Source: Deltaproteobacteria bacterium HGW-Deltaproteobacteria-2
Lineage (GTDB): Bacteria > Desulfobacterota > Syntrophia > Syntrophales > Smithellaceae
Direction of reading: 5' to 3'
Assembly: GCA_002840505.1 (NCBI GenBank)
Contig: PHBC01000004.1
Coordinates: 1 to 64,000 of the forward strand
Length of the DNA: 64,000 bases
Each line of letters opens with the position of its first letter. Position 1 is the first letter of the stretch. The position numbers were made by a program, and so were the translations under genes. This document shows, in pieces, positions 1 to 10,303 of the stretch. The notes under the pieces were generated by a model, which worked only from the letters and a program-made list of their open reading frames with translations, ran no database searches and was not told where the DNA came from.

Positions 1-85
<85 letters not shown>

Positions 86-420
86 TAATCCTAGAAGAAA
101 GATTTCTCTTTCTTTTTTCTCGCGTTATATCTCAAATAAAATTTGTTTGGACCCACAAATTCATTTTCCCACTATTCAATTTCCAAAGAGCCATATTTAA
201 AAAAGAGTCTGTACTTAAAATTTAAGCAGCTAGATTCTTTTGTCAATATCGATTTCAAAAAACTTTAATGTTCAACCCGTTATAATTGGAAGTATCCGAT
301 ACCTAAGAATTATACTACCGGTGAACCTATTGAAAATTTCAATTTAATTTCAAAAAACTTCAATCGAACAGAAGCGGACTTTTACTCCCTCTTTACGAAT
401 GTGTCAAGAAAAAAATTAAA
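86..420 (-). promoter_or_regulatory. rRNA operon leader with two candidate promoters and boxA-like site
   Basis: There is no gene between the 16S start and glpK. On the minus strand I see two sigma70-like promoters: TTGACA (402-407), 17 bp, TAAAAG (379-384); and TTGACA (241-246), 16 bp, TAAATT (219-224). A near-identical AAGTTTTTTGAAAT stretch occurs between the two promoters and again just downstream of the upstream one, as if a promoter module had been duplicated. Closer to 16S, GGCTCTTTGGAAATTG (192-177) resembles a boxA antitermination signal. A CT/GA-rich hairpin at about 92-118 may belong to the RNase III processing stem. The -10 matches are only 4 of 6 bases, so exact promoters are inferred. 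Confidence 0.55.
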
Positions 421-2195
<1,775 letters not shown>

Positions 2196-2256
2196 CAAAT
2201 GTTCAAAGTTCAATGTTCTACGTTCAATGTTTAAGGACAACGAAAAATAAATAAAA

Positions 2257-3759
2257 ATGATTAAAACGGATGTGATAATAATCGGTGGTGGAGCGACTGG
2301 ATGCGGGATCGCCAGAGATCTGGCATTGCGCGGCATTCCTCATTGTCTTGTGGAAAAGGGCGACTTTGCGGCGGGAGCCACAGGTGCCTGCCATGGTCTT
2401 CTTCACAGCGGAGGAAGATATGCGGTTACCGACCCGCAGGCTGCCCGCGAATGTTACGAAGAAAATATTATACTCGGGAAAATCGGTAAAAAATGCGTCG
2501 AACAAACAGGAGGACTTTTTGTTCGCCTGCCCGGCGATTCCAAACGTTTCCGGGAAGTATTTCTCAGAGGTTGTGAAAACGTCGGGATTCCCGCAGAATC
2601 TATCTCTTCAACCAAAGCTTTTGAACTAGTGCCCAACCTGAATCGGGAAATCGAAGAGGCTATTAAAGTACCAGATTGTTCTATTGATCCGTTCCGCCTT
2701 TGCCTGCTCAATATTCGAACTTCTCAGCTTCAGGGCGGTATTATTTTCACGCGACATAAGGTTACGGAAATTATCAAATCACACGGCCGTTGTATCGGCA
2801 TCAAAGCTATCGATCAGACCACAGGAACTATCAAAGAAATTCACGGCAATATTATCGTAAACGCAACCGGTGCATGGGCTAACATGGTTGCGTCTCTTGC
2901 CGGCTGTGAAGTGCCGATGACTCTGGTCAAAGGATCTCTGGTCATCACGAATCATCGTCTGACCAATATGGTAATTAACAGATTAAGACAACCGGCAGAC
3001 GGCGACATCGTAGTGCCCAATGAAGCTGTTTGTCTGGCCGGAACAACATCGCTTGCCGTGGAAGACCCGGACAAAATAGATACTGCATCCGATGAAGTGG
3101 ACACCATAATCGGCGAAGCAGGAAAAATGATTCCTCATTTCAATAATACCCGTATTATCCGGGCGTTTTCCGGCGTACGGCCCCTGCTCAAATCCGGTAA
3201 AACAGACAGCCATGAGATTTCCCGCGGCTTTCAGATTATCAATCACGAAAACGGCTTATACAGCATTGTGGGAGGAAAGCTTTCGACTTTCAGACTGATG
3301 GCAGAAAAGATGGTTGATACCATCATGGTTTCTTTTAATCTCAAAAAACATTGCGAAACTGCAGAAATACCACTTGACGGGCAGGAGGAATTGAGCGGCT
3401 ACCCTCTCTCCAAACGCCTCGCCGATATAAAAAATATAGTATGTGAATGTGAACTCGTTACCAGACAGGATGTAGAAAGAATAATCAAACAAACCTCAAC
3501 GCGCAATGTAGGCGATATTCAGCATCGGACGCGCCTGGGCATGGGACCGTGTCAGGGAGGTTTTTGTACTTTCCGCGCGCTCGGCATAATGAATGATATG
3601 AGCGTTATATCACCCGAACAATCCATGGAAATACTGCGCAGTTTTCTCCAACGCCGTTATAGAGGAATCAGGCATGCTCTCTGGGGTGATCAACTCCGCG
3701 AAGAACAACTGGTGGAATATATATATCTGGGAATTCTGGCCATGGAGAAATCCGAATGA
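2257..3759 (+). CDS. glpA: anaerobic glycerol-3-phosphate dehydrogenase, FAD subunit A
   Basis: Oxidises glycerol 3-phosphate to dihydroxyacetone phosphate as the FAD-bearing catalytic subunit of GlpABC, passing electrons to the quinone pool through GlpC. An N-terminal Rossmann motif GGGATGCG (residues 10-17) is followed by the DAO-fold segment HGLLHSGGRYA. The C-terminal ~110 residues form a BFD-like [2Fe-2S] domain, with Cys pairs in CECEL and in GMGPCQGGFC. At 500 residues it is slightly shorter than E. coli GlpA. A 60-bp gap after glpK contains degenerate GTTCAA repeats; the stop overlaps the glpB start (ATGA), which indicates translational coupling. Confidence 0.95.
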   Translation: MIKTDVIIIGGGATGCGIARDLALRGIPHCLVEKGDFAAGATGACHGLLHSGGRYAVTDPQAARECYEENIILGKIGKKCVEQTGGLFVRLPGDSKRFREVFLRGCENVGIPAESISSTKAFELVPNLNREIEEAIKVPDCSIDPFRLCLLNIRTSQLQGGIIFTRHKVTEIIKSHGRCIGIKAIDQTTGTIKEIHGNIIVNATGAWANMVASLAGCEVPMTLVKGSLVITNHRLTNMVINRLRQPADGDIVVPNEAVCLAGTTSLAVEDPDKIDTASDEVDTIIGEAGKMIPHFNNTRIIRAFSGVRPLLKSGKTDSHEISRGFQIINHENGLYSIVGGKLSTFRLMAEKMVDTIMVSFNLKKHCETAEIPLDGQEELSGYPLSKRLADIKNIVCECELVTRQDVERIIKQTSTRNVGDIQHRTRLGMGPCQGGFCTFRALGIMNDMSVISPEQSMEILRSFLQRRYRGIRHALWGDQLREEQLVEYIYLGILAMEKSE

Positions 3760-4961
3760 GCGTTATCGAATATGATGTTGTTATCATCGGAGCGGGTGTG
3801 GGTGGTCTTACCGCCGGAGCACTTCTTTCCGAACGCGGTTTCAAAGTTGCCCTGGTTACCACCGGAGAACCAACCGCCTGTCTTTCCACCGGCTGCGTTG
3901 ATGTCTGTTCCCGCACCGACAATCCCCTGCCGGGCATCAAAGAACTACCACCCGAACATCCTTTTCACCTTGTTGACGAAAAGATTATCAGGGAGTCTTT
4001 GAATTATTTCCAAACAGCAATGAAGGATATGGGTTTGCCATACACGGGTTCTATCGAAAAAAACCGTTTTGTTGTTTCCGCTCTGGGCACTTATAAAACT
4101 TCCTGCCTTGTACCCTCAACAATGGAAGCGGCGCCCCAGAATAACACAGACAGTGTTCATATCGTAACTTTCAAAGGGCTGAAAGATTTTTATCCCGGAT
4201 ATATTGTATCAAGACGCAAGAATACCAATTTCTCAGTATTCGATGCCGGTGTTTACTCCATCATGGGTATCGCCTCCCGTTTCGAGGATAAAAATTTCTT
4301 TGAAAGATTTATCGTATGGATGGACAAGCTTCATATTGATGAAGACAAAATCGGTTTGCCGGCCGTTATCGGTCTGGAATCGGCAAGTGAAATTGTTAAC
4401 GCTATAGCGACTCTCATGGCTAAGCCTGTCTTTGAAATCCCGACTATTCCTCCCTCTATGCCCGGAAGAAGACTTTTTAACGCTTTGAAAAAATATTTCC
4501 GTAAAAAAGGCGGCACTATTTACTGGGCATGGCCGGTAATTGGATCAGAAAAAACAGGGAATCTCATTGAAGCAGTGACTACATACTCTGAAGGAAGACC
4601 TAACAGCATTAATGCCAGAGCTTTTATTCTAAGCACAGGTTCTTTTGTCGGCGGCGGTTTAACTGCCATGCGTGATGGTATCGTGGAAAATGTGTTTAAT
4701 CTGCCTGTACACATTTCCGGCCCGCGCGAAACCTGGTTCGATAACGATTATTTTTCTTTGAATCATGGTATAGGCAGAGCAGGCATCATTGTTGATTCAT
4801 CTATGCGTCCGGTTGATTCTCCCTGGGAGAATATATTCCTTTGCGGTGGAATTCTCGCCAACACTCAAATACTGAAAAACGGCTGCGGTCATGGTCTGGC
4901 TCTGGCGACAGCCCATACAGCGGCAAAGTCCTGTGCGGAGTATTTGTCTCATGACCTATGA
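3756..4961 (+). CDS. glpB: anaerobic glycerol-3-phosphate dehydrogenase subunit B
   Basis: Second flavoprotein subunit of the GlpABC complex. The N-terminus YDVVIIGAGVGGLTAGALLSE is a dinucleotide-binding fold, and the C-terminus (GRAGIIVDSSMRP, then FLCGGILAN) is typical of GlpB. Its 401 residues are close to E. coli GlpB. It starts within the last codons of glpA and overlaps glpC by 11 bp, so the three subunits are translationally coupled. The role is known from the family; the direct partner relation is inferred from the gene order. Confidence 0.93.
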   Translation: MSVIEYDVVIIGAGVGGLTAGALLSERGFKVALVTTGEPTACLSTGCVDVCSRTDNPLPGIKELPPEHPFHLVDEKIIRESLNYFQTAMKDMGLPYTGSIEKNRFVVSALGTYKTSCLVPSTMEAAPQNNTDSVHIVTFKGLKDFYPGYIVSRRKNTNFSVFDAGVYSIMGIASRFEDKNFFERFIVWMDKLHIDEDKIGLPAVIGLESASEIVNAIATLMAKPVFEIPTIPPSMPGRRLFNALKKYFRKKGGTIYWAWPVIGSEKTGNLIEAVTTYSEGRPNSINARAFILSTGSFVGGGLTAMRDGIVENVFNLPVHISGPRETWFDNDYFSLNHGIGRAGIIVDSSMRPVDSPWENIFLCGGILANTQILKNGCGHGLALATAHTAAKSCAEYLSHDL

Positions 4962-6135
4962 ACATTGCATACGCTGCACAATTTGTGTGGAAAATTGTCC
5001 CGTCTTCAGGGTGAATCCTGATTTCCCGGGGCCGAAACAAGCCGGACCTGACGCTCAGCGTTTCCGGTCGGAAAAGGAAAAAGTCCAGGATGAATGGGTT
5101 TTCCTGTGCAGCCAATGCAAACGCTGTGAAATGGCCTGTCCGTGCGGTGTGGAACCGGCACAAATTATTCTCCGGGAGCAGCAGAGATACGGCAAGGAAC
5201 ATCCACAGACTGCGGCTTATTTGCTTTTTGCCAACAATTATTATTTAAGCACTCTCGGTTCTTTTACGGCTCCGATAGCAAACAAAGTTGCTTCTATGGA
5301 ACTGGGCAAGAATTTTATGCGTAAAATAGGAATATCAACATACCTGCCCTTCCCCAAATTCAGTTTCCGGACAATGAGCAAAGAGAAAAAGATTTTGAGT
5401 AAAAACATAAAAAAAGTCGCCTTTTTTTACGGATGTTTTATAAATTTCTACCGTCCTGATATTGGGAAAAAAATTGTCCGCCTTCTTGCCGCCATGAATG
5501 TGGATGTTGTCCTGCCGCCGCAGTGGTGTTGCGGACTACCCGCGTTGGGGAATGGAAATCTGGCGCTGGCCAGATACTTCGCGCAAAAAAATGCCTCTTC
5601 ATTATCCGACTACATAGATGCCGGCTATGATATTGTTTATACGTGCACTTCCTGCGGACTTTGCCTTCTTCATGATTACCCCGGTATTATGGAAATTCCG
5701 CAGGGTAAAAAAATAGCCGAAAGCAGCTATAATCTTCATGAATATGTTATCAAACTCATTGATGAAGGATACTCCAAACCTGAATTTGAAAAAGTAAAGC
5801 GTAAAGTAGCCTATCACATTCCCTGTCATCTCAGAGCACTAAGAATCGGTTATCCGGCCCAGAAACTTATGTCATTGATCCCAGGTTTGGAATGTGAAAT
5901 TTTTGATGACACCTGCTGCGGACTTTCCGGCAGTTACGGCTTTAAAGAAAAAAACGAGTTCACGGCCATAAAGATTGGTAACAGGGCTGTCTCTATAATC
6001 AAAAATTCCGGAGCTGAAAATATTGTTGCGGATTGCGGTTCCTGCCGGATGCAACTAAGTGGGCTCTCCGGTATAACCGCCCTGGATCCAGCGGAGATAC
6101 TTTGCGAATCTCTTGGTATTAAAGATCAGAAATAA
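4951..6135 (+). CDS. glpC: anaerobic glycerol-3-phosphate dehydrogenase, Fe-S subunit C
   Basis: Membrane-anchoring iron-sulfur subunit that moves electrons from GlpAB to menaquinone. I place the start at 4951 (MTYEHCIRC), inside the end of glpB. Two 4Fe-4S motifs are visible near the N-terminus: CIRCTICVENCP and CSQCKRCEMACP. Two CCG domains follow, represented by FYGCF, WCCGLP and CTSCGLC in the first and IPCHLR, CCGLSGSYG and DCGSCRMQ in the second. The 394 residues agree with E. coli GlpC. An upstream in-frame ATG at 4891 lies inside glpB and is not used here. Confidence 0.93.
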   Translation: MTYEHCIRCTICVENCPVFRVNPDFPGPKQAGPDAQRFRSEKEKVQDEWVFLCSQCKRCEMACPCGVEPAQIILREQQRYGKEHPQTAAYLLFANNYYLSTLGSFTAPIANKVASMELGKNFMRKIGISTYLPFPKFSFRTMSKEKKILSKNIKKVAFFYGCFINFYRPDIGKKIVRLLAAMNVDVVLPPQWCCGLPALGNGNLALARYFAQKNASSLSDYIDAGYDIVYTCTSCGLCLLHDYPGIMEIPQGKKIAESSYNLHEYVIKLIDEGYSKPEFEKVKRKVAYHIPCHLRALRIGYPAQKLMSLIPGLECEIFDDTCCGLSGSYGFKEKNEFTAIKIGNRAVSIIKNSGAENIVADCGSCRMQLSGLSGITALDPAEILCESLGIKDQK

Positions 6136-6171
6136 ACCTTACGGCAAAACAACGTTCAAAATCCATAAGCG

Positions 6172-6486
6172 CTATTCCAAATCTTTTTTCATCCGGTCGA
6201 ATTCCTCTTTGTTAATCTCGCCCTTGGCATATCGTTTTTTAAGAATATTCAGAGGCGTTTCCTGCTCCGAACCAACAACATTCTTAGCTTTCAAAGTCTG
6301 AATTATAAAATAAATCGCTATACCTAGAACGATTAAAAATATTAACCACATAAACATACCTCCGTATCCGTAACCATAGTTCATCATATATCCGTTTCCC
6401 CATTCGCGCATTGGCCCATAAGGACAACAACCTGCGACCAGGATTGGTAAGAACGACAAAAGAATAAAGAAAAATAATTTTTTCAT
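6172..6486 (-). CDS. small SHOCT-domain lipoprotein/membrane protein
   Basis: A 104-residue protein with a lipoprotein signal (hydrophobic run ending LVAGC, lipobox Cys about residue 20), a Gly/Tyr-rich stretch, one strong transmembrane segment (about 46-63) and a C-terminal SHOCT motif (LNILKKRYAKGEINKEEFDRM), the short amphipathic module often found at protein ends. A good RBS (aaggagt) precedes the ATG. It lies opposite to glpC and faces it tail to tail. SHOCT proteins are thought to oligomerise or bind nucleic acid or membranes, but no function can be given here. Confidence 0.8.
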   Translation of the reverse strand: MKKLFFFILLSFLPILVAGCCPYGPMREWGNGYMMNYGYGYGGMFMWLIFLIVLGIAIYFIIQTLKAKNVVGSEQETPLNILKKRYAKGEINKEEFDRMKKDLE

Positions 6487-6775
6487 TATCTTTGACTCCT
6501 TTCTACTTTATCTAAATATTCATCTCTTTAATTTTGATTCTACTTCTCGCAACAGGAAAAAGTTATTTACCATAGTTTAAACATCTATTTCCTAAAAGCA
6601 AGACCTGTTCAAACGCAATATTCCCGTAACGCCTGAGTATAATTTTATACTTTCTTGTCTGCCGACAAGATTCCTTCCTAAAGCAAAATTGACGAATTTT
6701 AAAAAATATGCAAGATTGCATCAAATAAGACAAAGACTAAACCAACTTCTTTAAGAAGAAAGGAGAGCACAAGAT
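6487..6775. promoter_or_regulatory. divergent intergenic region with palindromes before lsrF
   Basis: This 289-bp region separates the SHOCT gene from lsrF. It contains three symmetric sites: GTATAATTTTATAC (about 6637-6650), CTTGTC-TGCC-GACAAG (about 6653-6668) and ATGCAA-GA-TTGCAT (6708-6721). A possible -35, TTGACG, lies at about 6689-6694 with no clean -10. The last palindrome is well placed to be an operator for lsrF. Which regulator binds is unknown. Confidence 0.4.
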
Positions 6776-7660
6776 ATGCCGGATGCGGATGGAATCAAAG
6801 AAGCCAAAATGTTTCATTGCGATATGCCTCAGCAAACACAGGGATTTTTTCTCAAAGGATCGAACTCTCTGGATTGGGGAATGAAAAACAGACTGGCCAG
6901 GATATTTAATCCAGTCTCCGGCCGGACAGTTATGCTGGCAATAGATCATGGTTATTTCCAGGGACCAACGACCGGCCTGGAAAGGGTTGATATTAATATC
7001 CTTCCTTTAGCGCCTTATGCGGATACCCTCATGCTGACAAGGGGAATTCTCCGCAGTGTGATACCACCTTCCTCTTCTCAGGCTATCGTACTGCGGGTTT
7101 CCGGAGGTGCCAGCATTCTCAAGGAACTCTCTAATGAAGAAATCGCTGTTGATATCGAAGACTCCATCCGTTTAAATGTCTGCGCCATGGCTGTACAGGT
7201 GTTTATCGGCGGTGAATATGAAAGACAGTCTATCATCAACATGACCAAAATGGTTGATATCGGTAACCGTTATGGAATTCCCACTCTCGCGGTCACGGCT
7301 GTAGGAAAGGATATGGCCCGCGATGCGAAATATTTTCGTCTGGCTTGTAGAATTTGCGCGGAACTTGGCGCCCACTACATTAAGACATATTATATAGATG
7401 AAGGTTTCGAAACCGTAACAGCTTCCTGCCCTGTGCCGATTGTCATGGCCGGCGGCAAGAAGATACCGGAGTTGGAAGCCCTGACCATGGCCTATAATGC
7501 CGTTCAAAAAGGTGCCGCCGGTGTGGATATGGGACGTAATATTTTCCAGTCAGATGCGCCGATTGCCATGATTCAAGCCGTGCGTGCTATCGTTCACAAC
7601 AACGAGACTCCTAAAAAGGCTTTTGAGCTTTTCAAGACTTTGAAAAGATCAAAAGGATGA
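6776..7660 (+). CDS. lsrF: LsrF-type 3-hydroxy-5-phosphonooxypentane-2,4-dione thiolase (DhnA-family aldolase)
   Basis: A class I aldolase-fold protein of 294 residues that aligns by eye nearly end to end with E. coli LsrF. Shared blocks include [56 protein letters not shown] (containing the Schiff-base Lys) and [14 protein letters not shown]. In enterics LsrF completes breakdown of phospho-AI-2 by thiolysis with CoA. Here there are no lsrK, lsrR or lsr transporter genes nearby. The neighbours are glp genes and a zinc dehydrogenase, so the real substrate may be another phosphorylated sugar-like dione. A good RBS (aaggagag) precedes the start. Confidence 0.85.
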   Translation: MPDADGIKEAKMFHCDMPQQTQGFFLKGSNSLDWGMKNRLARIFNPVSGRTVMLAIDHGYFQGPTTGLERVDINILPLAPYADTLMLTRGILRSVIPPSSSQAIVLRVSGGASILKELSNEEIAVDIEDSIRLNVCAMAVQVFIGGEYERQSIINMTKMVDIGNRYGIPTLAVTAVGKDMARDAKYFRLACRICAELGAHYIKTYYIDEGFETVTASCPVPIVMAGGKKIPELEALTMAYNAVQKGAAGVDMGRNIFQSDAPIAMIQAVRAIVHNNETPKKAFELFKTLKRSKG

Positions 7661-7712
7661 AATATTAATCCGAACCCCGCAGCGCTTGAAGCTTGCGGGA
7701 TAATTCGATCAA

Positions 7713-7744
7713 CAAACTTCAGCGCACTTTGTTTCTGAAGTTTG
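7713..7744 (+). repeat. perfect 10-bp inverted repeat between lsrF and the dehydrogenase gene
   Basis: CAAACTTCAG (7713-7722) and CTGAAGTTTG (7735-7744) form a perfect 10-bp stem with a 12-nt loop, ending 13 bp before the ATG of the zinc dehydrogenase. There is no T-tract, so a classic terminator is unlikely. It may be an operator or an mRNA structure that tunes expression of the second gene. Confidence 0.6.
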
Positions 7745-7757
7745 GGTCTCATTAAAA

Positions 7758-8774
7758 ATGAAAGTCGCTCTCTGGTATAATAATAAAGATATCCGTATCA
7801 AAAATGTGCCGACTCCAAAGCCGAAGCAAAAGGAGATGCTGGTCAAGGTTATTTCCTGCGGCATCTGCGGCAGCGATATTGTAGAATGGTATCGCCTTCC
7901 GCGAGCGCCGCTGGTGCAGGGACATGAAATAGGCGCTGAAGTTGTTGCTGTCGGTAAATCAGTAAAGAAATATCGACCGGGTGACCGTGTCTTTATCGCT
8001 CCCAAAGTGCCCTGCATGAAATGTTCTTATTGCCGGAATGGGCACTACCCTCAATGTTCAGAAGTTAAAGAACGCCTTCCCGGTGGCTTTGCCGAATATA
8101 TTCTTGTTCCGGAGATTTTAATAGAAAACGGAACTTATCTGCTTCCTCAAGACATTTCCTTTGATCAAAGCACCTTTATCGAGCCTCTGGCCTGCGTGGT
8201 GAGAGCGCAAAGGCTGGCCGGCGTAAAAAAGGGGCAAACCGTTTTGGTCATCGGTTGCGGAATGTCCGGTTTGCTTAACGTTAAACTGGCCCGAACAAAA
8301 GGATGCAGGATAATCGCCGCCGACATCAACCAAACAAAACTGGAAATTGCCAAACAAATGGGAGCCGATATTACCATCAATGCGGCGGATGATATTTCAA
8401 AGCAATTAGTAAAAGAAAGCTGTAAAAAAGCCGACGTCGTCTTTTTATGCGCCTCAGCTGATTCGGCGGTGGAGCAGGCATGGAAATGCGTGGATAAGGG
8501 CGGAGTTGTCGTGTTCTTTGCTGTTCCCGGACCGGATAAAAAAGTGGTTGTTCCGGTTAATGATTTCTGGATGAAGGAAATTACAATTCTCACTTCTTAT
8601 TATTGCGGGCCACCGGATATTGTCGAAGCAATGAAATTAATAGAATGGCGCCATATTGTCGTGGACGACATGATTACGCACCGGCTTCCTTTAGCAAAAA
8701 TTGTCAAAGGTTTTCAATTGGTTACAGATGGCAGAAAATCGATTAAGGTGATCATTAAGCCTAATGATGGTTAA
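7758..8774 (+). CDS. zinc-dependent MDR alcohol/polyol dehydrogenase
   Basis: A 338-residue medium-chain dehydrogenase of the threonine/sorbitol dehydrogenase type. Catalytic zinc ligands are in CGICGSDI and GHEIGAEV, and the structural zinc Cys cluster in CMKCSYCRNGHYPQC is intact. The nucleotide-binding motif is VIGCGMSGLL (about residues 164-173), followed by ADINQTKL, whose Asp suggests NAD rather than NADP. It follows lsrF by 97 bp on the same strand and probably works in the same carbohydrate pathway. The RBS is weak and the substrate cannot be told from sequence. Confidence 0.85.
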   Translation: MKVALWYNNKDIRIKNVPTPKPKQKEMLVKVISCGICGSDIVEWYRLPRAPLVQGHEIGAEVVAVGKSVKKYRPGDRVFIAPKVPCMKCSYCRNGHYPQCSEVKERLPGGFAEYILVPEILIENGTYLLPQDISFDQSTFIEPLACVVRAQRLAGVKKGQTVLVIGCGMSGLLNVKLARTKGCRIIAADINQTKLEIAKQMGADITINAADDISKQLVKESCKKADVVFLCASADSAVEQAWKCVDKGGVVVFFAVPGPDKKVVVPVNDFWMKEITILTSYYCGPPDIVEAMKLIEWRHIVVDDMITHRLPLAKIVKGFQLVTDGRKSIKVIIKPNDG

Positions 8775-8974
8775 TTCTTCTTTACATTAATAGATATTTT
8801 TGTTACTAATTTACAAGCGGTTTTTGCAGTTCAATATAAGATTTTGCGTTAATTCTGTTTTATCTCCTGTGAAAATTCATTTTACGTTTTGAGTACCGCA
8901 TTTAAAAAATTTTGAGAGAATACCCTGCAACAAAAAACAGGGGTATACTATAAAATATTTTTTTGGAGGATATT
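8775..8974. other. intergenic region with hairpin before the chalcone isomerase-like gene
   Basis: 200 bp without a gene. Near its right end, ATACCCTG and CAGGGGTAT (about 8921-8950) can pair with one bulged G, placing a hairpin about 15 nt upstream of the GGAGGA ribosome-binding site. Nothing else recognisable. Confidence 0.35.
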
Positions 8975-9544
8975 ATGAAAAAATTATTAATTACGCTACT
9001 ATTGACCTTATCTTTAGCCCTGCCCTGTTATGCCATTACCAGCAATGGTGTCGATTTCCCTGACACTTTAAAAGCCGGTAAAACGAACATAATATTCAAC
9101 GGCTCCGGCATTCGGACAAAGGCATTTTTAGATATGTACGTGGCAGCGCTGTATCTGACAAAAAAACAGAGCAACTATACCGCTATTTTGGAGGCCGATG
9201 AACCTATGGCCATAAGGATAAACATCGTTTCCCACCTCATCAGTTCCGGTACTTTTATCAGTGCAACCAGAGCCGGCTTTGAACGCACCACCAACGGAAA
9301 CACGGCCCCCATAAAGACCAAAATCGATATGCTGTGCGACGCGTTTAAGGACAAGATAAAAAAAGGAAGTATCTTCGATTTGATCTATGTACCCGGTGAG
9401 GGAACTTATATCTATCGTGACGGCACACTGAAAACAACAATTGAAGGCCTTGAGTTCAAAAAATATCTTTTCGGAATATGGATCATCGATAAGCCCTCGC
9501 ACGGATGCGAATCGCTCCGCCGAGGCATGCTGGGATTACAGTAA
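8975..9544 (+). CDS. chalcone isomerase-like secreted protein
   Basis: A 189-residue protein with a clear Sec signal peptide (MKKLLITLLLTLSLALPCYA, cleavage after about residue 20) and a body matching the bacterial chalcone isomerase-like family. Diagnostic stretches are GVDFPDTLKAGKTNIIFNGSGIRTK, DMYVAALYLTKK and, near the end, GIWIIDKPSHGCESLRRGMLG. I start at 8975 because of GGAGGA at 8965-8970; a further upstream ATG at 8963 overlaps that site. Members are periplasmic and their reaction is not established; plant-type flavonoid chemistry should not be assumed. A strong terminator follows. Confidence 0.8.
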   Translation: MKKLLITLLLTLSLALPCYAITSNGVDFPDTLKAGKTNIIFNGSGIRTKAFLDMYVAALYLTKKQSNYTAILEADEPMAIRINIVSHLISSGTFISATRAGFERTTNGNTAPIKTKIDMLCDAFKDKIKKGSIFDLIYVPGEGTYIYRDGTLKTTIEGLEFKKYLFGIWIIDKPSHGCESLRRGMLGLQ

Positions 9545-9559
9545 ACACCTTGTAAATAA

Positions 9560-9591
9560 AATACGTGAGGGGGCAAGCCCCCTCACGTATT
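9560..9591. terminator. bidirectional terminator hairpin
   Basis: AATACGTGAGGGGGC (9560-9574) and GCCCCCTCACGTATT (9577-9591) are perfect inverted repeats separated by 2 nt. The hairpin lies between the convergent chalcone isomerase-like gene and the lipoprotein gene, and AT-rich flanks on both sides fit a terminator that works in both directions. Confidence 0.85.
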
Positions 9592-9605
9592 GCTAGATTA
9601 TATTT

Positions 9606-10289
9606 CTAATGAGCAATAGCTTCTTTAAGCTTCTGTGCTACCATTTTTTCTGTAAATAATTTTTCAATGGCATCACCAAGAGCAATGCCTGCCTGTTCTC
9701 CCAGAACTTCTTCAGAAAATAGAGCATATTCCTTTGAATAATTGCTTTCCACTTTACCTTCATAAAATATTTTGCCCTTAGTCACATCGGCGAAAACAAA
9801 ATTTAATTTTATATTGGCTTTGCAGGAGTTTGTAGGAAATCCTTTAAGGCAGGAAATCTCCAACTCCTCTATATTGCCACCGATAAGTATATTGGCGATT
9901 CCCTGCGGCATGTTTTGTTCCTTTAAATTCCATTGTTCAATTTTATCGGGAACTTTATATCCAGCCTTTCTTAAATATTCTTTTATGCCATTGGCTACAG
10001 CCTTTGTTGCTTTGACATTCTTGGGCAATAGCAATACTTTTGTTCCGTCTGACTCCGTCACACGTCCAATTACAAGCCGGTCGTCCATCTGACGCGTATC
10101 GGTAAATTCAGCAACGGAAATAATGGCGCTAGAGGTTTTGTCGGCCTTTAAATATGCAGGGATAGCAGCCTGCTCCGCATCGTAGTATATATTAACGCTG
10201 TAGAGACTGGGACCGACGCAGCCCGTAAAAATGAAAATAGAAACCAGAAATATCCATTTCCATAAATAGTATAATTTGTTTACTTTCAT
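9606..10289 (-). CDS. uncharacterised lipoprotein
   Basis: A 227-residue protein with a lipoprotein signal peptide (hydrophobic segment ending IFTGC, Cys about residue 24). The mature part contains SVAEFTDTRQMDDRLVIGRV and ILIGGNIEELE, a pattern seen in envelope lipoproteins of the YajG/GNA1162 type that build beta-sandwich or ABC-like folds; I cannot name a family securely. A good RBS (aaggagt) precedes the ATG. It follows the potassium-channel gene by 14 bp on the same strand, so they are probably cotranscribed. Confidence 0.7.
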   Translation of the reverse strand: MKVNKLYYLWKWIFLVSIFIFTGCVGPSLYSVNIYYDAEQAAIPAYLKADKTSSAIISVAEFTDTRQMDDRLVIGRVTESDGTKVLLLPKNVKATKAVANGIKEYLRKAGYKVPDKIEQWNLKEQNMPQGIANILIGGNIEELEISCLKGFPTNSCKANIKLNFVFADVTKGKIFYEGKVESNYSKEYALFSEEVLGEQAGIALGDAIEKLFTEKMVAQKLKEAIAH

Positions 10290-10303
10290 GATTTACTCCT
10301 TTT

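Noticed and set aside
7681-7757. Terminator between lsrF and the dehydrogenase gene
   Set aside because: The 10-bp hairpin has no T-tract, so I list it as an inverted repeat rather than a terminator.
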